Shown piece by piece: positions 50,910-61,945 of a stretch of 64,000 bases of DNA. Source of the DNA: Saccharopolyspora rectivirgula DSM 43747 (GTDB lineage: Bacteria; Actinomycetota; Actinomycetes; Mycobacteriales; Pseudonocardiaceae). The position numbers and the translations under genes are program-made. Where the stretch lies: NCBI RefSeq assembly GCF_000497205.1, contig NZ_AYJW01000006.1, positions 32,262 to 96,261 on the forward strand, given 5' to 3'. The notes beneath the pieces were generated by a model. The model was not told the origin of the DNA. It ran no database searches and saw only the letters and a program-made list of their open reading frames with translations. The stretch's first letter is position 1. Every line of letters starts with the position of its first letter.

Positions 50910-51509
50910 TCAGACCCCCTGCCCTGCCCGGGCCCGCAGGACGAATGCCGGAGCAACGTCCTCGAGCGGCAGACCACGGCGAGCCGCGACCTCTTCCGGG
51001 CGCTGCAGCTGCTTCAGCGCTGCGACCGTGGCATGCACGATGTTGATCGGGTTGTCACTGCCCAGCGACTTGCTCAGCACGTCGTGCACGCCAGCGCACT
51101 CCAGCACCGCGCGCACCGGACCACCGGCGATAACACCGGTACCGGCGCTGGCCGGGCGCAGCAGCACGACGCCAGCGGAGTCCTCACCCACGACCGGGTG
51201 GGTGATGGTGCCGCCCAGGCGCGGGACGCGGAAGAAGTTCTTCTTCGCTTCCTCAACACCCTTGGCGATCGCCGCCGGAACTTCCTTGGCCTTGCCGTAA
51301 CCGACACCGACCATGCCGTCACCGTCACCGACGACGACCAGCGCGGTGAAGCTGAACCGCCGGCCGCCCTTGACGACCTTCGCCACGCGGTTGATGGTTA
51401 CGACACGCTCGAACTGCGGGGTCTTGTCCTGGGCCGCCCCGCCACGGCCACCGTCGCGGCGGTCCCGGCGGTTGCCGTCCCCGCCCTCACGCCGAGTGCG
51501 TCCAGGCAT
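50910..51509 (-). CDS. rpsE: 30S ribosomal protein S5
   Basis: 199 residues. The S5 double-stranded-RNA-binding domain ([20 protein letters not shown]) and ribosomal fold ([20 protein letters not shown]) are present after an Arg/Gly-rich N terminus ([11 protein letters not shown]). S5 contributes to decoding accuracy. Confidence 0.97.
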   Translation of the reverse strand: MPGRTRREGGDGNRRDRRDGGRGGAAQDKTPQFERVVTINRVAKVVKGGRRFSFTALVVVGDGDGMVGVGYGKAKEVPAAIAKGVEEAKKNFFRVPRLGGTITHPVVGEDSAGVVLLRPASAGTGVIAGGPVRAVLECAGVHDVLSKSLGSDNPINIVHATVAALKQLQRPEEVAARRGLPLEDVAPAFVLRARAGQGV

Positions 51510-51544
51510 CAGGCGTCCCTTCCGTTGTCGTTCTTAGCCACTTG

Positions 51545-51952
51545 TCAGAACTCCAGTCCGCCATCACGCGCGGCGTCGGCCAACGCGGCGACACGGCCGT
51601 GATAGGCGTTGCCACCACGGTCGAACACGACCTTCTCGATCCCGGCTTCCTTCGCACGAGCGGCGACCAGCTCGCCGACCTTGGCGGCCTTGGCCTTCTT
51701 GTCGCCCTCGAAACCCTCGAACGACGACTCCTGCGAGGTGGCCGCGACGAGCGTGTGCCCCTTCGTGTCGTCGATCACCTGAGCGGTGATGTGCCGCAGG
51801 GAACGGCTGACGACCAGACGCGGGCGTTCCGGGGTACCGAAAATCTTCTTACGGACACGCGTGTGCCGCTTCGCACGGGCAAGCCGACGCACGGTCGAGA
51901 CGTTCTTGCCCACCGGCTTACGCTTGGTAGCTGTACTCTCGCTCATGCTCAC
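51545..51952 (-). CDS. rplR: 50S ribosomal protein L18
   Basis: 135 residues with [33 protein letters not shown] and [20 protein letters not shown]; binds 5S rRNA. Its ATG overlaps the rplF stop by four bases. Confidence 0.97.
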   Translation of the reverse strand: MSMSESTATKRKPVGKNVSTVRRLARAKRHTRVRKKIFGTPERPRLVVSRSLRHITAQVIDDTKGHTLVAATSQESSFEGFEGDKKAKAAKVGELVAARAKEAGIEKVVFDRGGNAYHGRVAALADAARDGGLEF

Positions 51953-52488
51953 TTACCCGTCTTTCCGACCTTCCGGCGGATGTTCTCACCCGCGTAACGG
52001 ACGCCCTTGCCCTTGTACGGGTCGGGGCGGCGCAACTTGCGAATCCGGGCGGCAACCTCACCCACCAGCTGCTTGTCAATGCCCTTGACAGACAGCTTCG
52101 TCGGACCGTCCGTGGCGAACTGGATGCCTTCCGGCGGCTCGATGACGATCGGGTGGCTGTAGCCGAGCGCGAACTCCAGGTTCGAGCCCTTCAGCTGGAC
52201 GCGGTAACCGACGCCGTGGATCTCCAGGTCCTTCTGGTACCCCTGGCTGACCCCGATCACCATGTTGTTGATCAGCGTCCGGCTCAGACCGTGCAGCGAC
52301 TTGCTGAGGCGCTCGTCGTCCGGGCGCTTCACCAGGATCGAGCCGTCCTCGTCCTTCTCCACGGTGATCGGCTCAGCGATCCGCTGCTGCAGCGTGCCCT
52401 TGGGGCCCTTCACCGTCACCACTTGGCCGTCGATGGTCACCTCGACGCCGGAGGGGACGGTGATCGGCAGCTTTCCGATGCGCGACAT
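51949..52488 (-). CDS. rplF: 50S ribosomal protein L6
   Basis: 179 residues: [39 protein letters not shown] and [16 protein letters not shown]. Contacts the GTPase centre. Located between rpsH and rplR. Confidence 0.97.
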   Translation of the reverse strand: MSRIGKLPITVPSGVEVTIDGQVVTVKGPKGTLQQRIAEPITVEKDEDGSILVKRPDDERLSKSLHGLSRTLINNMVIGVSQGYQKDLEIHGVGYRVQLKGSNLEFALGYSHPIVIEPPEGIQFATDGPTKLSVKGIDKQLVGEVAARIRKLRRPDPYKGKGVRYAGENIRRKVGKTGK

Positions 52489-52503
52489 TCCGTGCCTCCT
52501 CCC

Positions 52504-52902
52504 TTACCAAACGTAGGCGAGAACTTCCCCGCCCACGCCTTTCCTCATCGCCTGACGGTCAGTCATCAGGCCGTGCGACGTCGAGATGATCGCGATGCCC
52601 AGACCACCGAGCACCTTCGGCAGGTTGGTGGCCTTCGCGTAGACCCGCAGACCGGGCTTGGAAACCCGGCGCAGGCCGGCGATGCTCCGCTCGCGGTTCG
52701 GGCCGTACTTCAGCTCGACAACGAGCTGCTTGCCCTTCTCGCCCTCCTCAACGCGGGATCCGGCCACGTAACCCTCGCGCTTGAGGATCTCGGCGATGTT
52801 CGCCTTCAGCTTGGAGTGGGGCATGCGGACTTCGTCGTGGTATGCCGCACTGCCGTTCCGCAGACGTGTGAGCATGTCTGCGATCGGGTCGGTCATCGTC
52901 AT
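52504..52902 (-). CDS. rpsH: 30S ribosomal protein S8
   Basis: 132 residues from [17 protein letters not shown] (ATG 52902) to [24 protein letters not shown] is the conserved end. S8 is the usual spc-operon autoregulator in E. coli. Here it is preceded by 236 non-coding bases after rpsN, longer than most gaps in the block. Confidence 0.97.
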   Translation of the reverse strand: MTMTDPIADMLTRLRNGSAAYHDEVRMPHSKLKANIAEILKREGYVAGSRVEEGEKGKQLVVELKYGPNRERSIAGLRRVSKPGLRVYAKATNLPKVLGGLGIAIISTSHGLMTDRQAMRKGVGGEVLAYVW

Positions 52903-53138
52903 GACCAGCTCAACCTTTCTCGTCTGGTTCCGATGAGCCCCAACCGACCGGCGCACCGGGAAGTCTGGGCTCTGGCCTGGACGAAATCGGGGTTTCGCCC
53001 GCCGGGTGCTCCCGACAGGCCCTTACTCGTTTCGTTCGCGTGCAAGCACGGCCTTCGCCGCGGAGCTCGGGCATTTGCCCTGGTGTGACGCCCGATGAAG
53101 GGTACCGGGTGACCGGTTCCCCCCATCAGGCGGGCACA
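52903..53138 (-). promoter_or_regulatory. Long leader between rpsN and rpsH
   Basis: 236 bases inside an otherwise compact operon. GGTACCGG (53101-53108) and CCGGTTCC (53113-53120) make a small hairpin with a GTGA tetraloop just behind rpsN. Because S8 represses spc translation in E. coli, this gap is a place where a regulatory RNA could sit, but I cannot draw an S8 site. Confidence 0.3.
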
Positions 53139-53324
53139 TCACCAGGAAGCCTTGCTCACGCCGGGAAGCTCACCTGCGTGCGCCATTTCGCGGAAGCACA
53201 CCCGGCACAGCCCGAACTTGCGGAACACCGCCCGCGGACGCCCGCAACGCTGACAACGGGTGTAAGCGCGGACCTTGAACTTCGGCTTGCGCGCGGCCTT
53301 GATGATCAGCGCCTTCTTGGCCAT
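53139..53324 (-). CDS. rpsN: 30S ribosomal protein S14, zinc type
   Basis: 61 residues: the short zinc-binding S14 with [20 protein letters not shown], ending SKASW. The ATG overlaps the rplE stop by one base. Confidence 0.97.
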   Translation of the reverse strand: MAKKALIIKAARKPKFKVRAYTRCQRCGRPRAVFRKFGLCRVCFREMAHAGELPGVSKASW

Positions 53325-53887
53325 CAGTTCTCCTTGAACGGGAAGCCCAGGTGCCGCAGCAGCGCCCGGCCTTCCTCATCGGTGTTCGCCGTGGTAACGA
53401 CGGTGATATCCATCCCGCGGGGACGGTCGATGGTGTCCGGGTCGATCTCGTGGAACATCGACTGCTCCGACAACCCGAACGTGTAGTTGCCGTGGCCGTC
53501 GAACTGCTTCGGCGACAGCCCGCGGAAGTCCCGGATGCGCGGCAGCGAGATGGTCACCAACCGGTCCAGGAACTCCCACATGCGGTCCCCGCGCAGCGTC
53601 ACCCGAGCACCGATGGGCATGCCCTCGCGCAGCTTGAACTGCGCGATCGACTTGCGAGCACGGCGGATCTCGGGACGCTGACCGGTGATCGTGGCCAGGT
53701 CGCGGACCGCGCCCTCGATCAGCTTGCTGTCGCGGGCGGCGTCACCGACGCCCATGTTCACCACGATCTTGACCAGGCCCGGCACCTGCATCGGGTTCCG
53801 GTAGCCGAATTCCTTGGTGAGCTCACCGCGGATTTCCTCGCGGTAGCGCGTCTTGAGCCTCGGCACGATCTTTTCAGCAGTAGTCAT
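53324..53887 (-). CDS. rplE: 50S ribosomal protein L5
   Basis: 187 residues: [38 protein letters not shown] and [14 protein letters not shown]. Binds 5S rRNA and P-site tRNA. Two bases separate it from rplX. Confidence 0.97.
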   Translation of the reverse strand: MTTAEKIVPRLKTRYREEIRGELTKEFGYRNPMQVPGLVKIVVNMGVGDAARDSKLIEGAVRDLATITGQRPEIRRARKSIAQFKLREGMPIGARVTLRGDRMWEFLDRLVTISLPRIRDFRGLSPKQFDGHGNYTFGLSEQSMFHEIDPDTIDRPRGMDITVVTTANTDEEGRALLRHLGFPFKEN

Positions 53888-53889
53888 GA

Positions 53890-54204
53890 TCAGATCTCCT
53901 TCCCGTTGCGGCGGGAGATCCGAACCTTCTTGCCGTCCTCCCCGATGCGGTAGCCGACACGGGTGGGCTTGCCGTCGGAGTCGATCACCATCACGTTGCT
54001 CACGTGGATCGGGGCTTCCTGGGTGACGATGCCGCCGGACTGCGCACCCCGTTCGGTTCGGGAGACCCTGGTGTGCTTCTTGATCCGGTTGACGCCCTCG
54101 ACAAGGACGCGCTGCTCCTTCGGGAAGGCCTTGATGACCTTGCCCCGAGCGCCCTTGTCCTTGCCGGAGATGACGACGACCGTGTCGCCCTTCTTGACCT
54201 TCAT
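53890..54204 (-). CDS. rplX: 50S ribosomal protein L24
   Basis: 104 residues with the KOW motif [19 protein letters not shown]. The ATG at 54204 overlaps the rplN stop (GTGATG); a GTG one codon earlier is possible but the family starts MKVKKG. Confidence 0.96.
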   Translation of the reverse strand: MKVKKGDTVVVISGKDKGARGKVIKAFPKEQRVLVEGVNRIKKHTRVSRTERGAQSGGIVTQEAPIHVSNVMVIDSDGKPTRVGYRIGEDGKKVRISRRNGKEI

Positions 54205-54572
54205 CACAAAACCTCCGGCGCGAGCGAGATGATCTTCATGAACTTCTTGTCGCGCAGCTCGCGGGCCACGGGGCCGAAGATGCGGGTCCCCCGCGGCTCA
54301 CCACCGGGCTTGACCAGCACAGCGGCGTTCTCGTCGAACCGGATGTAGGAACCGTCCGGACGACGCTTCTCCTTCTTCTGGCGGACGATGACGGCCTTCA
54401 CCACATCGCCCTTCTTCACGTTGGATCCGGGGATGGCTTCCTTCACGGTCGCCACAACGATGTCCCCGAGTCCCGCGTACCGCCGACCAGAACCACCGAG
54501 GACCCGGATCGTGAGGATCTCCTTGGCCCCGGTGTTGTCGGCGACGCGAAGTCGCGACTCCTGCTGGATCAC
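54204..54572 (-). CDS. rplN: 50S ribosomal protein L14
   Basis: 122 residues: [34 protein letters not shown] and the conserved end REKKFMK-like ([16 protein letters not shown]). First gene of the spc group, behind its own promoter and the rpsQ terminator. Confidence 0.97.
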   Translation of the reverse strand: MIQQESRLRVADNTGAKEILTIRVLGGSGRRYAGLGDIVVATVKEAIPGSNVKKGDVVKAVIVRQKKEKRRPDGSYIRFDENAAVLVKPGGEPRGTRIFGPVARELRDKKFMKIISLAPEVL

Positions 54573-54629
54573 GTCTGTCTCCTGACCCTAAGTGCACGAA
54601 CCCTGGCGCCCGCACACACTCTGGCACGC

Positions 54630-54658
54630 CAAATTTCCGACCTGACGCGCGCGGTCAA
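54630..54658 (-). promoter_or_regulatory. Candidate spc promoter
   Basis: TTGACC (complement of 54653-54658) and AATTTG (complement of 54630-54635) with a 17-base spacer lie between the rpsQ terminator and rplN. The -35 is good, the -10 weak. Confidence 0.45.
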
Positions 54659-54674
54659 CTGCCGGCACACGAAC

Positions 54675-54709
54675 CGGCCGACCGCTCGGGCTTTCCCAGC
54701 GGTCGGCCG
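54675..54709 (-). terminator. Terminator after rpsQ, end of S10 operon
   Basis: Twelve exact pairs: CGGCCGACCGCT (54675-54686) with AGCGGTCGGCCG (54698-54709), starting 15 bases after the rpsQ stop. It divides S10 from spc. Confidence 0.8.
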
Positions 54710-54724
54710 ACCGCAGTGCTTTTG

Positions 54725-55000
54725 TTACTTGGCCTTCTCCACGATCTCGACGAGCCGCCAGCGCTTGGTCGCCGACAGCGGCCGGGTCTCCATCAGCAGA
54801 ACCCGGTCGCCGACACCTGCGGTGTTGGCCTCGTCATGCGCCTTGACCTTCTTGGTGGTGCGCATGACCTTTCCGTAAAGGGGGTGCTTCTTGCGGTCTT
54901 CGAGGGTAACCACGATCGTCTTGTCCATCTTGTCCGAGACGACGTAGCCCTCGCGAACCTTGCGGCGATTGCGGGTCACGCCCTGTCCTTTCTCAGTCAT
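54725..55000 (-). CDS. rpsQ: 30S ribosomal protein S17
   Basis: 91 residues: [38 protein letters not shown] and [22 protein letters not shown] overlaps the rpmC stop by four bases. Confidence 0.97.
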   Translation of the reverse strand: MTEKGQGVTRNRRKVREGYVVSDKMDKTIVVTLEDRKKHPLYGKVMRTTKKVKAHDEANTAGVGDRVLLMETRPLSATKRWRLVEIVEKAK

Positions 55001-55239
55001 GCAGCGCCCTCCTCAGCGCCCCCAGGGGAGACCGACAGGCCCAGCTCGCGCTCGCGCATGATCGTGTAAATCCGGGCGATGTCCTTGCGGACGACCCCAA
55101 GCCGCCGGTTGTTCTGCAGCTGCCCGGTGGCCATCTGGAAGCGGAGGTTGAACAGCTCCTCCTTGGCCTCCTTGAGCCGCTGCACGAGCTCCTCGTCGTT
55201 CAGTTCCCGGAGCTCGGATGCGGTGACACCAGCTGCCAT
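54997..55239 (-). CDS. rpmC: 50S ribosomal protein L29
   Basis: 80 residues, two helices: [39 protein letters not shown]. Stop and start shared with neighbours (TGATG with rplP, ATGA with rpsQ). Confidence 0.97.
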   Translation of the reverse strand: MAAGVTASELRELNDEELVQRLKEAKEELFNLRFQMATGQLQNNRRLGVVRKDIARIYTIMRERELGLSVSPGGAEEGAA

Positions 55240-55658
55240 CAGAAGTCACCACCCTCGCGGGACACGATCTTGCACTTCATCGGGAGCTTGTGCGCAGCAC
55301 GGGTCAGTGCTTCGACCGCGACCTTGTCGTTCGGGAACGTCAGCTCGAACATGATCCGGCCCGGCTTGACGTTCGCCACCCAGTGCTCCGGCGAGCCCTT
55401 ACCGGACCCCTGACGGGTTTCAGCCGGCTTCTTGGTCAGCGGACGGTCCGGGAAGATGTTGATCCACACCTTGCCGCCACGCTTGACGTGCCGGGTGATC
55501 GCGATACGGGCGGCCTCGATCTGGCGGTTGGTCACGTATCCGTGCTCGAGCGCCTGAATCCCGTACTCGCCGAAGTTGATGCGAGTGCCTCCCTTAGCGA
55601 AGCCCTTGCGCTTCGGCGCGTGGCTCTTGCGCCACTTCACCTTGCGTGGGACGAGCAC
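55239..55658 (-). CDS. rplP: 50S ribosomal protein L16
   Basis: 139 residues: [38 protein letters not shown] and [19 protein letters not shown]. Lies at the A site of the 50S subunit. Three bases from rpsC. Confidence 0.97.
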   Translation of the reverse strand: MLVPRKVKWRKSHAPKRKGFAKGGTRINFGEYGIQALEHGYVTNRQIEAARIAITRHVKRGGKVWINIFPDRPLTKKPAETRQGSGKGSPEHWVANVKPGRIMFELTFPNDKVAVEALTRAAHKLPMKCKIVSREGGDF

Positions 55659-55661
55659 GTC

Positions 55662-56474
55662 TCAGCCCTCCGTCTTCTCTTCAGCCTTCGGCTCGGCCTG
55701 CGCCGGAGCATTAGCGGGGGCTGCCGCCTTGTCTCCGCCCTTGGCCCTGTCCGAGCTCTGCCGGCGACGGCGACCACCACGGTCGGAGCGGCGCTCCGAA
55801 CGCGGTGCGCGAGCCTCAGCCTCCTGCTGCTGCTTCTGCTTGAGGCCGCCGATGAGCTCGCCCTTGTAGATCCACACCTTCACGCCGATGCGGCCGAAGG
55901 TGGTGCGGGCTTCGAAGAAGCCGTAGTCGATGTCCGCGCGCAGCGTGTGCAGCGGGACCCGACCCTCCCGGTAGAACTCCGAGCGGGACATCTCAGCGCC
56001 GCCCAGACGACCGGAGCACTGCACCCGGATGCCCTTGACCTGCGGCGAGCGCATGGCCGACTGGATGGCCTTGCGCATCGCGCGCCGGAACGACACGCGG
56101 TTGGACAGCTGCTCGGCCACGCCCTGCGCGACCAGCTGGGCGTCCGCCTCGGGGTTCTTGACCTCGAGGATGTTCAGCTGGACCTGCTTGCCGGTCAGCT
56201 TCTCCAGCGCACCGCGGATGCGGTCCGCCTCGGCACCACGACGGCCGATGACGATGCCCGGCCGAGCGGTGTGAATGTCCACCCGGACTCGCTCACGGGT
56301 GCGCTCGATCTCCACCTTGGAGATACCCGCGCGCTCCATCCCGCGAGAGAGCTGCCGGCGGATCTTGACGTCCTCCGCAACGTATTCCTTGTACTGCTTG
56401 TCGGCGTACCAGCGAGACTTCCAGTCCGTGGTGATGCCGAGTCGGAAGCCGTGCGGGTTGATCTTCTGACCCAC
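55662..56474 (-). CDS. rpsC: 30S ribosomal protein S3
   Basis: 270 residues from the GTG at 56474, which overlaps the rplV stop (TAGTG). [20 protein letters not shown], the KH domain ([19 protein letters not shown]) and [18 protein letters not shown] ([17 protein letters not shown]) are intact. About 55 charged residues at the C terminus ([18 protein letters not shown]) are a typical actinobacterial extension. Confidence 0.97.
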   Translation of the reverse strand: MGQKINPHGFRLGITTDWKSRWYADKQYKEYVAEDVKIRRQLSRGMERAGISKVEIERTRERVRVDIHTARPGIVIGRRGAEADRIRGALEKLTGKQVQLNILEVKNPEADAQLVAQGVAEQLSNRVSFRRAMRKAIQSAMRSPQVKGIRVQCSGRLGGAEMSRSEFYREGRVPLHTLRADIDYGFFEARTTFGRIGVKVWIYKGELIGGLKQKQQQEAEARAPRSERRSDRGGRRRRQSSDRAKGGDKAAAPANAPAQAEPKAEEKTEG

Positions 56475-56893
56475 TACCGGGCACTCCCCTTCTGGCTCTT
56501 TCGGGACTTGCTGGCCGCCTTGGGCCGCGACTCGACCTCGATCGTGATGTGGCTGGTCCGCTTGCGGACCCGGTACGCACGACCCTGAGCCCGCGGACGG
56601 AACCGCTTCAGCGTCGGGCCTTCGTCCACGTACGCCCGGTGGACCCACAGGGTGTCGGGGTCGAGAGAAAGGTTGTTCTCCGCGTTGGCGATCGCGCTGG
56701 CGAGCACCTTCGACACCGGACCGCTGGCGGCCTGCGGCGCGAACTTGAGCACGGCCAGGGCTTCGCTGGCGCTCAGGCCCTTGATGAGCTCGACCACGCG
56801 ACGGGCCTTCATCGGCGCCACGCGGACGTAGCGGGCCCGCGCCACTGCCCGCGGGTTCGCCTCCGCGGCAGTGTCCTGGGTACGGGCTGTCAT
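56474..56893 (-). CDS. rplV: 50S ribosomal protein L22
   Basis: 139 residues: [40 protein letters not shown] and [20 protein letters not shown] (the exit-tunnel loop region). Complete. Confidence 0.97.
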   Translation of the reverse strand: MTARTQDTAAEANPRAVARARYVRVAPMKARRVVELIKGLSASEALAVLKFAPQAASGPVSKVLASAIANAENNLSLDPDTLWVHRAYVDEGPTLKRFRPRAQGRAYRVRKRTSHITIEVESRPKAASKSRKSQKGSAR

Positions 56894-56935
56894 CCTGCTA
56901 CCCCTCGCTCTTACTAGTTCGAGTCACAGACCCGC

Positions 56936-57217
56936 TCAGCGGCGGCGCGACTTCCGGTCTTCCTTGACGTGGCCCTTGAAGGTGCGGGTCGGGGCGAACT
57001 CGCCCAGCTTGTGCCCGACCATGGCCTCGGTGACATACACCGGCACGTGCTTGCGGCCGTCGTGAACCGCAAAGGTGTGGCCGATCATGTCCGGGATGAT
57101 CGTCGACCTGCGGGACCAGGTCTTGATCACCGTCTTCTTGCCCGACTCGTTGAGCGCGTCCACCTTCTTGAGCAGGTGGTCGTCCACGAACGGGCCTTTC
57201 TTAAGGCTGCGTGGCAT
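56936..57217 (-). CDS. rpsS: 30S ribosomal protein S19
   Basis: 93 residues: [40 protein letters not shown] and [20 protein letters not shown]. Complete; between rplB and rplV. Confidence 0.98.
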   Translation of the reverse strand: MPRSLKKGPFVDDHLLKKVDALNESGKKTVIKTWSRRSTIIPDMIGHTFAVHDGRKHVPVYVTEAMVGHKLGEFAPTRTFKGHVKEDRKSRRR

Positions 57218-57235
57218 GCTGTTCTACCTCCCTGC

Positions 57236-58069
57236 TCAGCGCTTCTTGCCGGTACGACGACGGCGGACGATCAACTTGTCACTCGCCTTGCGGCGGCGGG
57301 TGCGGCCTTCCGGCTTGCCCTTCGGGTTCACCGGGTGACGACCACCGGAGGTCCGGCCCTCACCACCACCGTGCGGGTGGTCGACCGGGTTCATCACGAC
57401 ACCGCGGACGGTCGGGCGCTTGCCCTTCCACCGCATCCGGCCAGCCTTGCCCCAGTTGAGGTTGGCGTGCTCGGAGTTGCCAACCTCGCCGACCGTGGCA
57501 CGGCACCGGGCGTCGACGTTGCGGATCTCGCCCGAAGGCATCCGCAGCTGCGCGTACGGGCCGTCCTTGGCGACCAGCTGAACCCTGGTCCCGGCGGACC
57601 GGGCGATCTTGGCGCCGCCACCGGGACGGAGCTCGATGGCGTGAACCACGGTGCCCGTCGGGATGTTGCGCAGCGGCAGGTTGTTGCCCGGCTTGATGTC
57701 CGCGCGCGGGCCGCTCTCGACGACATCGCCCTGCTTGATGTTGTTCGGGGCGATGATGTACCGCTTCTCGCCGTCGGCGTAGTGCAGCAGAGCAATCCGA
57801 GCGCTGCGGTTGGGGTCGTACTCGATGTGCGCGACCTTGGCCGGCACACCGTCCTTGTCATTGCGGCGGAAGTCGATCAGGCGGTAAGCCCGCTTGTGAC
57901 CGCCCCCCTTGTGCCGCGTGGTGATCTTTCCTTGAGCGTTGCGACCAGCCTTGCGGTTCAGCGGCCGCACAAGCGACTTCTCCGGCTCCGACCGGGTGAT
58001 CTCGGCGAAGTCGGACACGCTCGCGCCGCGACGACCCGGCGTCGTCGGCTTGTACTTGCGAATGCCCAT
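57236..58069 (-). CDS. rplB: 50S ribosomal protein L2
   Basis: 277 residues beginning [15 protein letters not shown] (ATG 58069; a TTG two codons earlier is too close to the ribosome-binding site). [17 protein letters not shown] holds the conserved His loop near the peptidyl-transferase centre. Confidence 0.98.
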   Translation of the reverse strand: MGIRKYKPTTPGRRGASVSDFAEITRSEPEKSLVRPLNRKAGRNAQGKITTRHKGGGHKRAYRLIDFRRNDKDGVPAKVAHIEYDPNRSARIALLHYADGEKRYIIAPNNIKQGDVVESGPRADIKPGNNLPLRNIPTGTVVHAIELRPGGGAKIARSAGTRVQLVAKDGPYAQLRMPSGEIRNVDARCRATVGEVGNSEHANLNWGKAGRMRWKGKRPTVRGVVMNPVDHPHGGGEGRTSGGRHPVNPKGKPEGRTRRRKASDKLIVRRRRTGKKR

Positions 58070-58099
58070 TTCCAACGAACCTCGTCTTAATCAGCGCGG

Positions 58100-58399
58100 T
58101 CAGGAAGCCGGCCCACCGAAGATCTCGATCGGCTTGCTCTCCGGGTGCAGGGTCACGATCGCCCGCTTGGTGTCCTTGCGCTTGCCGAACCCGGTGCGGG
58201 TGCGCTTGCGCTTGCCCTTGCGGTTGATCGTGTTCACGTTCGTGACCTTGACGTCGAAGATCTTCTCTACCGCGATCTTGATCTCGGTCTTGTTCGAGCG
58301 CGGGTCAACCAGGAAGGTGTACTGGTTCTGCTCCAGCAGCCCGTAGCTCTTCTCGGAGATCACCGGCGCGATGATGACGTCACGCGGGTCGGAGCTCAC
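58100..58399 (-). CDS. rplW: 50S ribosomal protein L23
   Basis: 99 residues: [40 protein letters not shown]. Docking site for signal recognition particle and trigger factor at the tunnel exit. ATGA overlap with rplD. Confidence 0.97.
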   Translation of the reverse strand: MSSDPRDVIIAPVISEKSYGLLEQNQYTFLVDPRSNKTEIKIAVEKIFDVKVTNVNTINRKGKRKRTRTGFGKRKDTKRAIVTLHPESKPIEIFGGPAS

Positions 58400-59067
58400 T
58401 GGTCAGCCTCCTCTGCGGAAGACGCGGCGGCTTTGACCGAGCGGCCGGCGATAAACCGCTCGAGAGCGGCCTTGGAGAACACCACGTCGTCGTTGTTCAG
58501 GACGTCGTAGGTGTTCAACTGGCTCGGGTCGAGCAGGTGCACGTTCTGCAGGTTCCGCAGGCTCAACCAGGAGGTCTCCTCCTCGTTGCGGTTGAGCACC
58601 ACCAGAACCTTCTTGGCCTCGGTCCAGTTGCGCAGCGCCGTCTTGGCCTGCTTGGTGGACGGCTTCTCCCCGCCGACCACGTGCGTGACGACGTGCAGCT
58701 GGCCCGCACGGACCCGGTCGGTGAGAGCGCCGCACAGGGCCTTGCGCTTCATCTTCTTCGGGGTCCGCTGCGCGTAGTCGCGCGGCTGCGGACCATGCAC
58801 CGTGCCACCACCGACGAACTGCGGGGCGCGGATCGAGCCCTGGCGGGCGTTGCCGGTGCCCTTCTGGCGGTACGGCTTCTTGCCACCACCCGACACCATT
58901 CCGCGGGTCTTGGTGGCGTGCGTACCCTGCCGGGCTGCCGCCAGCTGCGCCACGACGACCTGGTGCAGCAGCGGAACGCTGGCCTCCACGTCGAAGATCT
59001 CGGCGGGCAACTCGACGGTGCCGTCGGTCTTGCCGTCCGGGGTACGGACGTCGAGCGTCAAGCTCAT
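58396..59067 (-). CDS. rplD: 50S ribosomal protein L4
   Basis: 223 residues: [40 protein letters not shown] and [17 protein letters not shown] (the tunnel loop). The ATG at 59067 overlaps the rplC stop by one base. L4 is the S10-operon autoregulator in E. coli. Confidence 0.97.
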   Translation of the reverse strand: MSLTLDVRTPDGKTDGTVELPAEIFDVEASVPLLHQVVVAQLAAARQGTHATKTRGMVSGGGKKPYRQKGTGNARQGSIRAPQFVGGGTVHGPQPRDYAQRTPKKMKRKALCGALTDRVRAGQLHVVTHVVGGEKPSTKQAKTALRNWTEAKKVLVVLNRNEEETSWLSLRNLQNVHLLDPSQLNTYDVLNNDDVVFSKAALERFIAGRSVKAAASSAEEADQ

Positions 59068-59720
59068 CACGCACCACCCTTCGCAGGACTCTTCACCAGA
59101 ACCAGCCCGCCCTTGGGACCAGGAATGGCGCCCTTGATCAGCAGCAGGCCGGACTCGGCCTCAATCTTGTGCACCTTGAGGTTCTGGGTGGTGACGCGGT
59201 TGGAGCCCATCCGGCCGGCCATCCGCATGCCTTTGAAAACCCGGCCCGGAGTGGCGCAGCCACCGATCGAACCCGGCTTGCGGTGCACGGCCTGGGCACC
59301 GTGGCTGGACGGCTGCCGGTGGAAACCGTGCCGCTTGATGGTGCCCGCGAAACCCTTACCTTTGCTGGTGCCGACCACGTCGACCACCGCACCGGCTTCG
59401 AAGGTCTCCGCCGCGGTGATCTCCTGGCCCACTTCGTATTCACTGGCATCGGCGGTGCGCAGCTCAACAACGTGGCGACGCGGCGTGACACCGGCTTTGG
59501 CGAAGTGGCCGGCACGCGGCTTGTTCACCTTGCGCGGGTCGATGGCGCCGTACGCCAGCTGCACGGCCGAGTAGCCGTCTTTTTCGGGGGTGCGAATCTG
59601 GGTGACCACGTTCGGTTCGGCCTTGACCACCGTCACCGGGACAACCCGGTTGTTGTCGTCGAAGACCTGGGTCATACCGAGCTTGGTGCCCAGAATCCCC
59701 TTGATCTGCCTCTCAGACAT
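59067..59720 (-). CDS. rplC: 50S ribosomal protein L3
   Basis: 217 residues: [40 protein letters not shown] and [20 protein letters not shown]. Complete, following rpsJ by 38 bases. Confidence 0.97.
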   Translation of the reverse strand: MSERQIKGILGTKLGMTQVFDDNNRVVPVTVVKAEPNVVTQIRTPEKDGYSAVQLAYGAIDPRKVNKPRAGHFAKAGVTPRRHVVELRTADASEYEVGQEITAAETFEAGAVVDVVGTSKGKGFAGTIKRHGFHRQPSSHGAQAVHRKPGSIGGCATPGRVFKGMRMAGRMGSNRVTTQNLKVHKIEAESGLLLIKGAIPGPKGGLVLVKSPAKGGA

Positions 59721-59758
59721 GAGTCTCGTTCTCTCCAGCTACCTGGGGTCGCCGCGCC

Positions 59759-60064
59759 TTACTGGATGTTCACGTCGACGCTGGCTGGCAGGTCGATGCG
59801 CATCAGCGCGTCCACCGTCTTCGGCGTCGGTTCGAGGATGTCGATGAGCCGCTTGTGCGTACGCATCTCGAAGTGCTCCCGCGAGTCCTTGTACTTGTGC
59901 GGGGAGCGAATGACGCAGTAGACGTTCTTCTCCGTGGGCAGCGGCACCGGCCCGACGACCCGAGCGCCGGTGCGCGTCACGGTCTCGACGATCTTGCGCG
60001 CGGACGCGTCGATCGCCTCGTGGTCGTAGGCCTTGAGCCGGATGCGGATCTTCTGTCCCGCCAT
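59759..60064 (-). CDS. rpsJ: 30S ribosomal protein S10
   Basis: 101 residues: [38 protein letters not shown] and [17 protein letters not shown]. First gene of the S10 operon, after a 485-base gap to tuf. Confidence 0.98.
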   Translation of the reverse strand: MAGQKIRIRLKAYDHEAIDASARKIVETVTRTGARVVGPVPLPTEKNVYCVIRSPHKYKDSREHFEMRTHKRLIDILEPTPKTVDALMRIDLPASVDVNIQ

Positions 60065-60384
60065 AGTGGCTTGCCGTTCCTCTAGTCTCGTGCCGCGGTT
60101 GGTTGTGGGAGCAGGCGCACCACGCCCTTCCGAGCGGATGCCCCACGCGGCCTCAGCCTTGTCTTGAGCCCCGATGAATCGAGCTCGACAGCCCTCGGTC
60201 CGCCCCTGTTCAGGTCTTTGGTGCCCGGTCCACGCGGTCGGGCGTGTCGCCCACTAACCACACACCGGTCCCCGCGAACGTCGCCGTGGGGATTGACCTT
60301 GCGGTCAGTACACCTTTGCTTTGTCAGCCACCCCAGTCGGTCCGCCGTCAAGCGGTGACCCGAACAAGGGCGTTTGTCTCGCGC

Positions 60385-60423
60385 CAGGGCGGTCGGACCT
60401 GCCAACTCGATCCGACCGCCCTG
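60385..60423 (-). other. Perfect 13-bp hairpin in the S10 leader region
   Basis: CAGGGCGGTCGGA (60385-60397) and TCCGACCGCCCTG (60411-60423) with a 13-base loop. It could be a second terminator behind tuf, or the 5' structure of the S10 transcript. Confidence 0.7.
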
Positions 60424-60510
60424 AACGAGCAACTTTTACAGGATGACATACCTGCTGCGTCATCCAGCATCGGGGGGTGGTTTCCGACGACCGCGATCAC
60501 CGGAAACCAA

Positions 60511-60543
60511 GAGGGCCTGCCTCCGGAAGGGAGACAGGCCCTC
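60511..60543 (-). terminator. Terminator of tuf
   Basis: GAGGGCCTG (60511-60519) and CAGGCCCTC (60535-60543) with inner CTCC/GGAG around GGAAG, beginning six bases after the tuf stop. Confidence 0.85.
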
Positions 60544-60549
60544 GCCACG

Positions 60550-61743
60550 TCACTTGATGATCTTGGTGACGCGACCGGCGCCGACCGTGCGGCCGCCTTC
60601 GCGGATGGCGAAGCGCAGACCCTCTTCCATGGCGATCGGCTGGATCAGCTCCACCTTCATCTCGGTGTTGTCACCGGGCATGACCATCTCGGTGCCCTCA
60701 GGCAGGGTCACCACACCGGTCACGTCGGTGGTCCGGAAGTAGAACTGCGGACGGTAGTTGTTGAAGAACGGCGTGTGCCGGCCACCCTCGTCCTTGGACA
60801 GGACGTAGACCTGAGCCTCGAACTCGGTGTGCGGGGTGGTGGAGCCCGGCTTCACGACCACCATGCCGCGCTCGACTTCCTCGCGCTTGACACCGCGCAG
60901 GAGCAGACCCACGTTGTCGCCGGCCTGGCCCTCGTCGAGGAGCTTGCGGAACATCTCGACACCGGTGACGGTGGTCTTGATCGGCTTCTCCTTGATGCCG
61001 ACCAGCTCGACCTCCTCGTTCACCTTGATGACACCGCGCTCGACACGGCCGGTGACGACCGTACCGCGGCCGGTGATCGAGAAGACGTCCTCGACCGGCA
61101 TGAGGAACGGCTTGTCGACCTCGCGCTGCGGGTCCGGAATGTTCTCGTCGACCGCGTTCAGCAGCTCGAGGATCTTGTTGGCCCACTCCTCGTCGCCCTC
61201 GAGCGCCTTCAGCGCGGAGACGCGGATGACCGGAACGTCGTCACCCGGGAACTCCTGCGAGGACAGCAGCTCGCGGACCTCCATCTCGACGAGCTCGAGG
61301 ATTTCCTCGTCGTCGACCATGTCGGCCTTGTTCAGCGCGACCAGGATGTAGGGCACGCCGACCTGGCGGGCCAGCAGCACGTGCTCACGGGTCTGCGGCA
61401 TCGGGCCGTCGGTGGCGGCGACCACCAGGATCGCACCGTCCATCTGGGCCGCACCGGTGATCATGTTCTTCACGTAGTCGGCGTGGCCCGGAGCGTCAAC
61501 GTGCGCGTAGTGACGCTTCTCGGTCTGGTACTCGACGTGCGAGATCTGAATGGTGATGCCGCGCTCTTTTTCCTCCGGCGCCTTGTCGATCTCGTCGAAC
61601 GGCGTGAACGGGTTCAGCTCCGGGTACTTGTCGTGCAGCACCTTGGTGATGGCTGCCGTGAGCGTGGTCTTGCCGTGGTCAACGTGACCGATGGTCCCGA
61701 TGTTGACGTGCGGCTTGTCCCTCTCGAACTTCGCCTTCGCCAC
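60550..61743 (-). CDS. tuf: Translation elongation factor Tu
   Basis: Delivers aminoacyl-tRNA to the ribosome. 397 residues with G1 GHVDHGKT (19-26), [19 protein letters not shown] and the C-terminal [22 protein letters not shown] start preceded by AGGAGGAC. It follows fusA by 202 bases, so it may have its own promoter besides read-through. No second tuf is seen here. Confidence 0.98.
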   Translation of the reverse strand: MAKAKFERDKPHVNIGTIGHVDHGKTTLTAAITKVLHDKYPELNPFTPFDEIDKAPEEKERGITIQISHVEYQTEKRHYAHVDAPGHADYVKNMITGAAQMDGAILVVAATDGPMPQTREHVLLARQVGVPYILVALNKADMVDDEEILELVEMEVRELLSSQEFPGDDVPVIRVSALKALEGDEEWANKILELLNAVDENIPDPQREVDKPFLMPVEDVFSITGRGTVVTGRVERGVIKVNEEVELVGIKEKPIKTTVTGVEMFRKLLDEGQAGDNVGLLLRGVKREEVERGMVVVKPGSTTPHTEFEAQVYVLSKDEGGRHTPFFNNYRPQFYFRTTDVTGVVTLPEGTEMVMPGDNTEMKVELIQPIAMEEGLRFAIREGGRTVGAGRVTKIIK

Positions 61744-61945
61744 TGGATTGTCCTCCTGGACTTGTTAACTTTCCGCCGTACGACTTGGTGTGCCAGGCGG
61801 AGTCCTGTCGGGTAACGGCGATCAGGCCTTCTCCGTGCGGATCCGGCCCGACCGCCGGTGGCGGGGATTCCTCCCCTGGTGCCTTCGCAGCATGCTCCTC
61901 GTCGGTGCCCGTTACCGGGTCAAGGAGTCCTGCCCGGGCAGCGGC

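Larger units (their letters stand above)
60065..60549. promoter_or_regulatory. S10 leader and promoter region
   Basis: 485 bases without a gene between tuf and rpsJ. It holds the tuf terminator (60511-60543), then, in the direction of rpsJ, a possible promoter near 60435-60460 (ATGACG, 17 bases, TGTAAA on the minus strand; weak), then a perfect 13-pair hairpin (60385-60423). The remaining 320 bases before rpsJ are an unusually long leader with no recognised riboregulator. Confidence 0.5.
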
